Below, in pieces: positions 52,165 through 62,657 of a stretch of 64,000 bases of DNA. Source of the DNA: Sphaerosporella brunnea (lineage: Eukaryota > Ascomycota > Pezizomycetes > Pezizales > Pyronemataceae). Where the stretch lies: assembly GCA_008704415.1 (NCBI GenBank), contig VXIS01000079.1:91610-155609 (forward strand). The letters run 5' to 3'. A model generated the notes under the pieces. The model was given only the letters and a program-made list of their open reading frames with translations, did no database searches and was not told where the DNA came from. The position numbers were made by a program, and so were the translations under genes. Positions within the stretch are counted from its first letter, which is position 1, and every line of letters starts with the position of its first letter.

Positions 52165-55100
52165 TCAACGCCCCTCCAAGGTCCGGGCAGGAGTATGATT
52201 GGGGATCCTGTCGGAATGCAGCTCTCCTCCATACATCCCCATGCGTGCCTCTCCATGGCCTCGAAACAGGTGAGCGTGGGCCTGTGGTGGCACAGCCCCA
52301 AATACTCCCATCGGTCCAATGCTTGCCAGATTTCCCATGGGAATCGGCGGGCTCACCATGCCGTTCCTTCCCAGCCCGGCAGGGGACCCCGGCGCGCTGG
52401 AGACTCTTCCGCGTCCACGTCCTCGGCGACGGTTCTTTCCGCCTCGCTGCGAATCCTCGGCGTAGTGGGGTTGAGAGTTCCGACTATCACTATTGATACC
52501 GTTAGGACCCGCGCTGTTACTGGTGTATCGTCTCTGTCTGATCTGTGGGTTTCTGGGCCCGGTGGGCGGGGATGCAAGAAGGGCGCGGGGGCCGGTAGGG
52601 GGCGAAAAAGCAGAAGCAGCAGTAGACGAAGGGGGGGGTGTGATGGTAGAGCTGAAAGAGCGCGGTGCATCAGGTATCAAACCTGCATGCTCAGACAACG
52701 CGGTGGTGGGACTCGCAGTGCCAACCAGGATGCCACCGCTGGCGATTGACGAGCTGCTGGAGCTGCCCAGAGAACCGCTGCGCACCACCTTCTGGTTCGT
52801 GGTCTGGGTCATCGGAGTGATCGGCCGTCCACCGTAGCTCAGTGCCACTCCGGTTTGCGCAGCTGGTCCCCGAGGCGGCGGGTAGGCCAATCCCGGAGGT
52901 GTTGACGACCGTTCCAGCTGCGGTGGGGTACTGCGATAGGTCAGCGGTGAGCGGGAACGTTTTACCCCACTGTGAGAGCTGGGCGGCGACGAGAAAACGC
53001 TTCTTCCCAACCCTGGTCGGGATGATGATCTAGATGATGCTGGGCCAGTTGGTGGTGTGATTGGCGACCCATTGAGGAATGAAGAAGAGGATTGGGGCGG
53101 AGTGATTTGAACATCCACCGGTGCCTGCTCCCGGGTCGTAACGATAGGTGGTTGTGGGTCGGCAGCTTCTTCGAAGGACTTAAACGCAGGCTCGGGGCTG
53201 GCCGGCTCGAACGGAGACTCAATGCCCCGAGGTTCGAGGGCTGGTTCGAGGGCTGGTTCGAGGGCTGGTTCGAGGGCTGGTTCGAGGGCCGGCGCAGGGA
53301 CGGGCACCGAGGTCGGCCGTACCCCATCCACCACCTCCTCCTCCTCCTCTTCCTCCTCTCCCTCTTCGTGCCCCTCTTTCTCTGCCGACCTCTCTCCCTC
53401 TTTCTCCTCCTCCCCTTCCACCGCCGCTTCCACTTCCTCCTCCTCTTCCTCCGACTCCAAAGACTCCGGGATCGGCTCAAATGCTGCATCGCAGACCGGC
53501 TCGGCAGTAGTTTTCTCTTCCGGGGCCATCTCTTCAAGAACCTCCTCCTCAATTTCCGCGGCCTCCTCATCCGCCTGTTTTTCGTTCTCCGCAAAAGTAG
53601 GCATGAAATTAGTGCAGTATTCGGCGGCATGTTCCAGCCCTGACTGCATCTCTGATGCCGACAATGGCACATCATCCTCTAAGCTCTCGGTAACTTTCTC
53701 CTGGTTAATTTCCTCAATATCCTGCTCAACTTCCTTGACTTCCTTCTTCGCCTCTAGAGACACTGTCGGTCCAGGCTTCTCAACCTCCTCAGGCTCAGGG
53801 GCGAGCGAGTATTGGTTGAGCGCATCGAGCACATGCGGGAAAACAATCTTCTCCACGTCCTTGCCCCACAGGAAATCGAGGTGCTCGAAGTGGCTGACCT
53901 CGGTGTGGACGGTGTGCGGCGGGAGCTCCTTGAGCATAACCTTGATGTCGACAAGAGAGTCGCAGCCACCGTAAACCAGGGCAATAGGAGTGGTGATGTT
54001 CCTAGTGGGGAACTTGGCAACCTTGTAGAAACTCCTATTCGCAATGGATGCCGTGATCCCCGTCTGGATATCATCGTCGAACATTTGAAAGCACTGGTTG
54101 CGAATTATCTGGAACCAATGTACGACACCTAGCTACGATTAGTTCTCACGTCCATTCCCGGACGGAGCTTACTTACTCTTCACTGAAGTGTACGAGTACA
54201 GATGAGCGTACGCAGCGATTTTCTGGTTGAGGGGAATATTCTTGCCCGTCCACCTGAATAGGATGTTCAAGGAGACATCAATCACCCGGACGAAAATTGG
54301 GGGATCTGTCCGGTCAGTAAACGATTTTGTTATGCACGAGTGTCACCTACACAGAATGCTTTGCCAGAATGTCGTGCTGCTCAAGATGGACTTCCTTCCA
54401 AAGAACAGGTACATCAAGTTAGGACTCGCTTTCATCAAAGCATCCACCACCGTGTTGCTCAATCCAGCTGGGCTCATGGCAGGTGCAAGGGCAATGAAGA
54501 CATCGATCTTCTCGTTGAGCTTCGGATGGATGCTCAACGTGGCGAAAGCCTGGGCCGTGCCTTGCGAGAAACCAATGTATGACAACGAAGGCTGATTCGT
54601 GGTGTCGAGGATGTAGTTGATAGAATCGGGGATATCGTGGAAAGCGAAATCATCAATGGAGAAATCCCAGAACTTTGTCGAGTTCGATGGGTGGTGGATG
54701 GACTTCTTCGAGTACTTATTGCCACGGTTGTTGCCGAGCTATCGCCGCAATGTTAGCAAGTGTTGCTCCAATTTGGCCGGAAGTGTACGAACCCAAACGT
54801 CGTAACCCTTCTCCGCCAAAACAAACGGAAGGCATTGCTCCTTGTCCAACAGACAGACCCAAACCTCGCTGTTCATCAAAAGCCCTGGTGAGAATCAGCA
54901 TTTCCGAACCACCAGACACCACTAGGCTCAACTGACCATGGTGCAGGTACACCACCTTCTTTCCACCATTGCCTCGTACCGAGGCCTCTCCCCTTCTAAC
55001 CCTTCGCCGTGCCCTGCTCGTACTGTTCATCTCTTCCTCACTCTTCTTCACCACCCTGTGCAATCCGAGCAAATATCCGTCTCCCGTCTGAACAACATGT

Positions 55101-55851
55101 TCCTCAACCCTATAGCTTCCGTCGTTCCATATCTCGCAAAGATCCACGAAACCATCGGCGTCTCGCACATTGGCAACGATATTTCTTTCCTTCGTTGTGC
55201 TGTCTACCGTGGTATATCGCTTCGCTGAGAAGGAGTTGAAGAGCGACCGAGACTTCTCATAAAAGAAGTTTATTACCGGCGCGGCTAAATGACGAAGGTT
55301 AGCACTCAGTTCAAGGAAGCCCTGGCGGTTTCACAAGGAGCTTTCGACTGATGTCACTCAAGCTCGCAAGCTACCCCCAACTCAACTGAAGAACCGGGGG
55401 GGGGGGGGAGGGCCTACTCACGCAAAAGCAATGTGATGACACGCAGGACGCTCTCGATCACCAGGAACAAGAACGACAGCGCGAGGGCTACATACTCCTG
55501 ACTATTTCTCTCCATAACGGGGTAGTTGTTAGCCGCTGTTTCCTTTCCTCGGTATTTTTTCTGTCGTCGCGACCTCCTCCAGAGCGACGAAGAACATGCG
55601 CTGGTGTTCTCCTCCTCTTCCTTCTCTTCCAGCAAAGGCTGAGTCTCGTCCTCCTTTTCCTCAACGATGTATGGCATGGGTTCGACCTCTTCGAGCTCCT
55701 GTTCAAGCTCGGACATGAATGGGGGTGTGGGGGGAGGGGTGAGAGAGGCAGTAGTAGGAGAAACCGAAGCGTGAGAGAAGTAGGAAAAAGATCTAGATGG
55801 GAACTGGGGAAGGTACAGATGGAGTCTTCCTACGAAAGGCACTCGAGCCAT
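52165..55851 (-). CDS. Tgl1/Yeh-type sterol ester lipase with long C-terminal extension
   Basis: Six exons: 55851-55422, 55284-54937, 54884-54793, 54738-54351, 54305-54177 and 54128-52165. Introns are 137, 52, 54, 45 and 48 nt. The product is 1,116 residues from MARVPF. An in-frame upstream ATG at 55908 would add 19 residues, but the chosen one has the better context. A single hydrophobic segment (about 118-143) should anchor it to membrane or lipid droplet. The abhydrolase-associated lipase region follows (NIVANVRDADGFVDLC, EEHVVQTGDGYLLGLHR). The alpha/beta hydrolase triad is S348 (GFSQGT), D519 and H545. The family hydrolyses steryl esters and triacylglycerol. The last 560 residues are extraordinary: acidic low complexity, LEPA repeats, Ser/Pro-rich linkers and an RRRGRGRGR patch. 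The enzyme class is sure; the tail's role is unknown. Confidence 0.9.
53231..53290. repeat. 12-bp tandem repeat in the lipase tail
   Basis: Five copies of ggttcgagggct on the + strand, encoding LEPA on the coding strand. They are nearly identical, so the copy number is likely polymorphic. Confidence 0.9.
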
Positions 55852-55908
55852 ATTCTCAGTGGCAGTCGGGTCGCGCTCTTTCTTTGTAGGCTCTGAACAA
55901 TCCATCAT

Positions 55909-58056
55909 AATAGTGTCAGCTGCGGTGTGCTGTATGCAGATCTTTTTGGGGGGAACGGAGAAGATAAAAATGGAGGAGAGAGCAGGACGGTGGAAAAACA
56001 AACAATAATAAAAAAAAAGAGAACAGAAGAAAAGGAAGAATGAATACCAACAATTTCAATCAAAAAAATATCTCTCTCTTCCGATCGGAACAGCGCACGA
56101 GACAATTATAACGCCGTGGTGTTGGCCTGGGTGCGGGCCGCCGCGCTGCCAGCCAGTGGGGAAAATCGGTAATGCCCACCCTCTCGTATGCGGTCGTGTT
56201 ACAATGTGCGTCCACGTATTTAGATACGGGCTGTCAACTTGGGGCGTTCCTATCCTATGGCGGAGCGTAGCGTAGCGTTCAGTGTCTCGCAGATTTGATT
56301 CGCCTTGACGTTTCTCAAGGCGGGTTGATTGTGGTGATATGCCTTGCTTGCTGGCGGTGTTGTCAATCAACCCCAGACTTCTCGAATTGGCAAGCAATTG
56401 CAGGCCCAAAAACTGTTTGTTTTATTCGTGCTAGACGTGTCGTGCTGGCCGCTGCAGGAACCGGTCGGGGAAGGGGTGAGTTTCTCTCTCTCTGTTGTCT
56501 TTTTTATTTTTCTCTTTTCTTTCCTTTTGCTCCGGACTCGAGAAGTCGTTCGATTGCTGTGAGGTGGCCTCATTGATTGGTCAGTTTCGTGTTTCGGGTT
56601 CAATTGCACATATTTGGGAGCCACTTCTGCAGGAGACGCACCAACGCTGTTTGCGATCGCGAAGGGGGGGCGCTTTCGAAGCGCTGCGGGTATAGGAATA
56701 TGGAGCTGTAGCTCGCAAAGACCCCCGTGTTTCGTCGGTTGGTAGGCGGATATGTCGAGTGTGTTCGTCCCTGTGGGTTGAAAGGGGATGGGTGGATCTT
56801 TTTCCATGACGGAGCTTTCATTTGACTCTCTAAGGTTGGCATGTGGAGGTGGGAAGCTATGGGTGCGGTACTATCCGTGTCCAGCTAGAGCGAAGCAACG
56901 GCAATCAAAGAAGCATGTGTGACACTTGTGCGCGCTGCAGCTGGCAAACACGAACGATGGACAACACATCATCAGCATCACCACTGGTTCCGACCCATCG
57001 TGTGGTAGTGGAGCGAATTCTCCGCGATGGCATTGCGGACATCTGCTCTAAGCTCTGAGCTTGAACGTCAGTAGTCAATTCATTCATACTTAACCAAGGC
57101 TTCGGTGCGGAGATCTCGCAGGGTTGTCGTCATGACATCATATTTCGCCGCGCGCGGGGGGCGGGTACCTGAACCGCCCTTAATCTTTTCGCCGTCGCGT
57201 CGCCGCCCCGGCCGCTTTTCACCACCGAAGAAGATTCACATGATAGCTACACGCCGGCAATTCTTTTTTTTTCTCGGCGCACACGGGACGAACTCAATTT
57301 GCAAACGCAATGCTATACCACTGTCAGAGTGGCTGCAAAAGACGGATCTCCGGATGCTATGTAACGAGGCCAGCCCACCACAAGCCAATCGATCGCGGCT
57401 ATGCATTCATATCTACACACCAGACTCACCCCCGCCCCCTCGTATTGTTCGAGTCCTTGGACCATGGGAGCACCGCAAAAAAACACCTTGCGACCCAACG
57501 GTACCAGTGCAAATACTGATCCCGCGAAGGTGAGGTTTTCAAAGCGTTCTATCGCGGCAGCGGTTGGAGTTCACGGCGTGGGCATGTTAGAGTTAGAGTC
57601 AGATTCGGTCGCAGAAGCCGAATCCAGCTTCCCCTATGCCTACGCATGCGCACAGGCTATCCACCGGCGCTCGCCCAGAGAACTCTGAGATGGTGATGAT
57701 GGCCGTCCTGAGAGTTAATGCCTCGCACCCACCTACGGACTCCTACAGTCACCTGCTCTGGCCTGGAGCGATTGCCGATAAGGTTGGTGGGCGGCTGAGG
57801 GTGGTGGCCCACCACTGGTGGGCCGCCATCTGAACAGGCGCCTGCGGCGGCTATGGCGATTCGCGATGCGGCCAGCCGACGGTAACCCCGCCTACCGCCC
57901 CCTAGGCTTCCCGACGGCCTGCGGTATCGTACCACAGTCGTCTCGTACCGTGGTCCCCTGGACCGCGCGTGGCGCCTTTGCCCGATAACCAGAGGACGTG
58001 AAACCCTAGGCGCCTGAATTTACTTAGGCGGCCCGTGGATAGACCGCGGTGCTAGG
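55909..58056. other. Intergenic region upstream of the lipase
   Basis: About 2.1 kb. The first 200 bp are the lipase leader and promoter, A-rich on the + strand. Short frames beyond (for example 57105-57533) lack coding character. From 57760 to 57850 there is a GC-rich, partly palindromic stretch (ggtggtggcccaccac). No gene supported. Confidence 0.5.
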
Positions 58057-58711
58057 CTACGTTACACACCTGATGCCCTCCTCAAATGCTTCTTCATCAT
58101 ATCTCCATACAAAACAGCCAAGGGTTTTATATTCAAGGTCCAATTCCTCGCCCGAACGAACCAACGCGCGGTCATTCGCGGGGAAGACTTCATCGCCTGG
58201 CTCCTATCAACCGATCCACCTTGTCTTCTCCTTCGTTAAGCCCCACATCCTCGCCTTTTAAAGTCGGCGGAAATCGGCTCTGAATGAGAGTGTGGGACTC
58301 CTCCGTCGCTGAATGGCTGTAGTTAACTTGAAAGTTTGAGGAGAAAACGTCGACAGAAAACATAAATTTCCGACCGGCGTCAACTTTACCGCGCAAATTC
58401 GCCCAGACGGTGGCTTCGGGGATCGATGAGAGCTCCTTTTGTACAGACGCTAGAACATCCGTGTGGAGACGGCTTCTCACCACTGCGAGAGGAAGGAGAG
58501 TATCCCCAACTTCCAAGAGGGTCTCACCAATTTTACCACCACTCAGGAGCACTAATCGCTGTACCAGACCGGGTATGTCGTACAGCTGTCCCGATTTATG
58601 TTCAAGTGCGTGTCCTCGGCTGATGGTGAAAACACGGTCGATCGGCGCTGGAGAGTGCGGGCGTGTTCTGCCGTGCGAGGATCGGAGGTCCATTGGCATT
58701 CGCGGCAACAT
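58057..58711 (-). CDS. Possible orphan gene of about 203 residues
   Basis: Exons 58711-58247 and 58203-58057 join in frame across a 43-nt intron with a weak GTGGGG donor. The first frame ends in stop codons just past the junction, whereas after splicing it continues as EPGDEVFPANDR and stops at 58057. The reading frame is also open upstream to about 58850, but without an ATG, so the true start could lie in an unseen upstream exon. The sequence has a varied, protein-like composition and a CT-rich leader-like stretch upstream (about 58880-58930), which favours a real gene. I recognise no domain. It sits next to the palindromic elements at 59.2 kb, so it may be host DNA beside a mobile element or degraded cargo. 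Confidence 0.35.
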
Positions 58712-59221
58712 GTATAAAAGAAGTGGATAGGACGGGTACAGTGAGGCTCCATTCTCAAAGGTAGCCAAACTATCGAGGAAGAGGAAAATTGTGTCCTCGC
58801 TGAGAGCGTGGGTGATAGACCTCGGGTCGTTTGGCGCGGCGAGGCCTCAGGCATAAGGAGGTATTTAAGCAAGGGACAGATAGAAGGATAGTGGGGGAGT
58901 GCGAGTGGAGGTGGGGGCGGTGAAAGAGCAGGAAGGAACTCTGAAGTTTACTTTGCTCTGAAGTTTTGCTTTGAAGTTTACTTCAGAGTATGAGTACCGC
59001 TGGAAACCACACCTAGCCTAGGTAGTAGTAGAGGTACTCACAGTAGGCTGAAAAGGCCGGCTGGGAATTCAGTCAGGAAAAGGCTGCTGACGGCCACAAA
59101 TGACTTATATGGACTATTCCATCGCAAACAAACAGTCGAAGTCTGAATATCCTGTAGTCTGGGCTAGCGGTCTATTACTTGTGAGAGGGGTATGGAAAGA
59201 GCAACGATGATTTTTCTGCTT
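58712..59221. other. Region between the orphan gene and the palindromic elements
   Basis: About 510 bp. At 58938-58987 there is an imperfect palindrome in which ctctgaagtttactt is answered by aagtttacttcagag, with GAAGTTT occurring three times. A CCTAGGTAG motif lies near 59018. No gene. Confidence 0.5.
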
Positions 59222-59407
59222 TCTGTATTATCCCGGTAATAACGCAGTTGCGCGGTCCCCAAAAGTGTACTATATAGTGCCGGAGGAGCGGCGAGGCCAA
59301 TTCAGCTCCTTCTGTTCCCCGGCAGGCCTTTTTTCCAAACACGGGTACTTCGATCTATTCCCAGCATACTTTTCAGGCCACGCAACTGCGTTATTACGAT
59401 AATACGG
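59222..59407. repeat. Palindromic element 1 (MITE-like)
   Basis: About 186 bp whose ends are inverted copies of about 30 bp. The left arm reads tattatcccggtaataacgc. The right arm, reverse-complemented, is the same except that two bases are missing in the ccgg centre. The middle is non-coding. Confidence 0.75.
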
Positions 59408-59419
59408 TACCTTTCACAT

Positions 59420-59538
59420 TACCGTATTATCCCGGTAATAAGGCAATGTGGCAAAGTCACTGCGCTCTGTGGGGAAGTCACTCAGCCTCCTGGCAAAGTC
59501 ACTTAGCCACATTGCCTTATTACCGGGATAATACGGTA
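59420..59538. repeat. Palindromic element 2 (MITE-like)
   Basis: 119 bp with inverted arms, perfect over 33 bp and extending to about 41 bp with two mismatches. It starts taccgtattatcccggtaat and shares that core with element 1. The motif aagtcact occurs three times at exact 21-bp spacing (59454, 59475, 59496), which is about two helical turns and suggests protein binding sites. Confidence 0.85.
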
Positions 59539-59835
59539 TGTTGATATTGACCCGGAAGACGTAGGCCCAAACCAGACAGGAAAACCTTGATGCTTCCGGC
59601 TGAACTGCAAGGGTAAACAGGGTCCTAGTCATACATATTTTGTCGAGCTCAGCGCTGAATGGATGGCCTCGCATCCAGTCCCCTGGTGCCGACCGCTGAC
59701 GTGACCCAGGAATCGCTGCTACGGCGTACAACCGGTGATACGCTAGTCTAGCGCGTGAATCCCAAAACGTACTGTAAATGTTGGTGAGAGGGCCTGGAGA
59801 CTTCCACCTCACCAAAATCGATTCTTCCCGACAAC
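59539..59835 (+). promoter_or_regulatory. Upstream region of the DUF6589 gene
   Basis: About 300 bp between palindromic element 2 and the start codon. If the palindrome marks the end of the mobile unit, this is its internal promoter. No further motif identified. Confidence 0.4.
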
Positions 59836-62634
59836 ATGCCTACTACCCGTGGAATCGCTTCGTGCATCACCGGCCAGTCAGAACAGAGTAATCCCGTTCA
59901 ACCCGGGACGCCAATCGAGGAATCCCGACATCACTCCCGGGGAGCTCAACCTGGCCCGCCAGGGCTTACACCTCTGCTATATCTCGATTCTGAAGCTCGT
60001 AGAATGGGATTCTCCTCACTTGCACAGGCCGTACTACACCAGGTTTCGGAGTCCTCAGACCTCGATCACTCTGCGCTCAAGGATTATACCGCACTCTTGA
60101 CGACAATCGTTGCGCAGAAGAAGTTCAACGCGACCATAGCAAGCTACAACAAACGATTCATGCGGGGTGTCACCCAGCTGCTTACGGACCACAGCATGAA
60201 GGAGTTAGATGTCCTCGTCGCAAAGCCTGAATCCCGATTCAATATGAAGCGTTTCACACCAGAGCATATCGAAAGCTTCAATCCCACCCTACTCCAGAGT
60301 GCCCACCAGCGATATACACCGACGTTGCACGCGATACTTCATGGTATCCTGCACAAAGACAATTCCCGACCGGCCCAAGATGATTCCCGCCGTAAACAGC
60401 GTCCCTATGATCGGGATTTGGTCGCCACCGCGGCCATCTGCATGCTATCATATGCCCGACACAGGGAATCCAACGGTCTGCAGGTGCTTACACATTTGGG
60501 CAATCAATCGATTTCAATGTGCTGACATCGGCAGGCTCTCGTGCGATATTTTCTATTCGCAAGCAATACTTCCAAGAGGACAATCGAAGTCTTGCATAGG
60601 TTTGGTCTGTCCGTCTCCTATGAGACGATTCTCAAAGCACTCCGGCACAATGCGGAAGCCTCACGAGACCAATTGCGCCGGGTAGTCAAAGAAGGCCGAT
60701 TCATGATATCATTCGACAACATGAACTTCTATCGAAATGTGCGCGATCAGAGAGCCCACAATCGGAGTCATCAAGTTAATTACACAGCCGGGTTCATCTG
60801 CGTCATGGATTGCGATTGTGGGTCCGGACCAGACTGCGAGTGCGGGGCATTGCCGGAGCGAAGTATCGATCACAAGGCGGCGAGTTTGCTCAGCTTCAAG
60901 GATTTCGATATCGATTCCGACGCCCAGATGTATCTCCATAACGCGGCCGATTATCTGTTCGGTACCGTGCTCAAGCGCCATTTTGCAAGCGCAATGAGCA
61001 AGCAGAAAGACCCGGAAACCCGTGGGCCCCGCTACTCAGTGCCGGATCCCCCTTTGGCCCATATCCGCGTCAAACAGGATCGGGCCCGGATACTGACGTT
61101 CCAGACGCTGGATATGGATGAAGCGTCTATATCCGGGACAATCGATATCTTAAAGGCGCTCGTGCAGGAGCTCGGGATCGATTGTGAAGATGTGCTAGAC
61201 CGCAAGATCATGCTCCATGGGGATTACTTAACTGTGCGCAACGTAACTCGCGCTATGTTTCTGAGATCGGTTGAACCTGAACCTCTTATGCGATTCGGCT
61301 GGGTAGAGCCGATTGCTGGGTTGTTTCATCTTCAGATGAACGTGCTGAAGTTGATATTTGGGGTTTTTGAAGGAGAAGCGGCAGATCCAGGCTCTCTCAA
61401 ACGATTCAGCACTATCCTTCGCAGAAAGGGCGTTAGCAAGGATATCAAGGATTTCCACGCATGTGACGATTTCTTCAGAATGGTCCTCGAAGCCTATATC
61501 CTGGCATACTATCAGCATTATACGGGGCTGGCATATGCCAATCAGCTGAATGCTCACCTCGAAACGAGCGATTGGCCCACCCAAATCGCACTGGCGGTGC
61601 GCGCTGGGATTGATCCTTTCATGGTATCGCGGGTGCGTTCGGTGGCCCGCGAGTCAATCGATGCTGCCGTAGGGGTCCGCATGGAGGAGGAGCGTGCGAA
61701 ATGGGAGGTGCTTAAGGCGCAGCGGCGATTACAGCGTCAAAACGGACAATTGCTTGCAAATTTGCCCCGCAAGGATTGGAAGAACATCCAATCGAGGTTA
61801 ACCGCGGATTTGGGTGCGGGGATAAGAGACATTGTCAAAGAGAACGCCATGTTATTCCTTAATTGTGGTCTCATCTATCTCAACTTCCACGACGCATGTC
61901 GGGGAGGATTCAGTGGGCGCGTAGAGAGGTGCGTCAAGATGTTCGCAATCCTATTTGCGGGTGGGAAGCATGGCAATTACACCGGTGAATGTATCCATCT
62001 TGTGGCGTGTTTAGCCCGTATGTGGAAACCGGAATTTAAACAAGCTTGGCTGGACTACTGCCTGATCAACCCGAACTCCAGGCCTGACATATACTGCGCA
62101 ATCGATAGGCACAGCGAAACAGTCATTCGAGAGAACAAGGACAAGGTGCGGCCGTCAGCCAATGCTAAGGATGATCGATTTTTGAGAGAGGTGGTGGCAC
62201 GCAATGTTGGATCACTCCGGGCAAGCAAGCATGTAATGGCCGAATGCACCGGGGCAACGGACTATCGAAATCGACATACGGAAGTGTCACGGACTGAGGA
62301 TATCAGCTTGATCCGCAAAAAACTGGTTGAAGCCCATGTCTTTACACACGTACCAGGGCGCGGATCTGATTCCCACCCCGCAAACTGATTGAAGGAATAT
62401 GAAGATATCATCAGAAGCGGGTACTGTGCGATGGCCAGTGGGATTCCGATTAGTAAGTATCTGGCAAGGGCACGGTTTACATGGGATTCAGAATTGCCTC
62501 AAGAAGACGATGCGGATCTGGTTGAGGAAGCTGAATTGGATGACGGTGAACCCGGTTGTGGCGTGTATTCAACTGGGCAGAGGTTGGATGAGCCCGGGTT
62601 CAATGAAATCGATGACAGTGAGGACGAACTGTAG
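59836..62634 (+). CDS. DUF6589-type protein, putative transposase
   Basis: Three exons: 59836-60483, 60535-62349 and 62395-62634. They total 901 codons (900 residues). The second intron (45 nt, donor GTACCA, branch CTGAT, acceptor GAAG) removes an in-frame TGA at 62386. Reading straight through would give a protein 67 residues shorter. Conserved blocks match my recollection of the fungal DUF6589 family: FASNTSKRTIEVL, then SFDNMNFYRNVRDQR, then LHGDYLTVRN, then GWVEPIAGLFHLQMN. Acidic residues D277, D446 and possibly E701 (GNYTGE) fall where an RNase H-like transposase triad would. A cysteine-rich insert (CDCGSGPDCECG, 309-319) could bind zinc. The tail is very acidic. The function is not experimentally established as far as I know; transposase activity is inferred from acidic pattern, copy-rich family behaviour and context. 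Confidence 0.8.
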
Positions 62635-62657
62635 AAGAAGCAAGAATCATATTGTAG

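Noticed and set aside
62389..62634. Separate small gene after a TGA in the DUF6589 locus
   Set aside because: A 45-nt intron with good signals removes the TGA and keeps phase, so it is the last exon.
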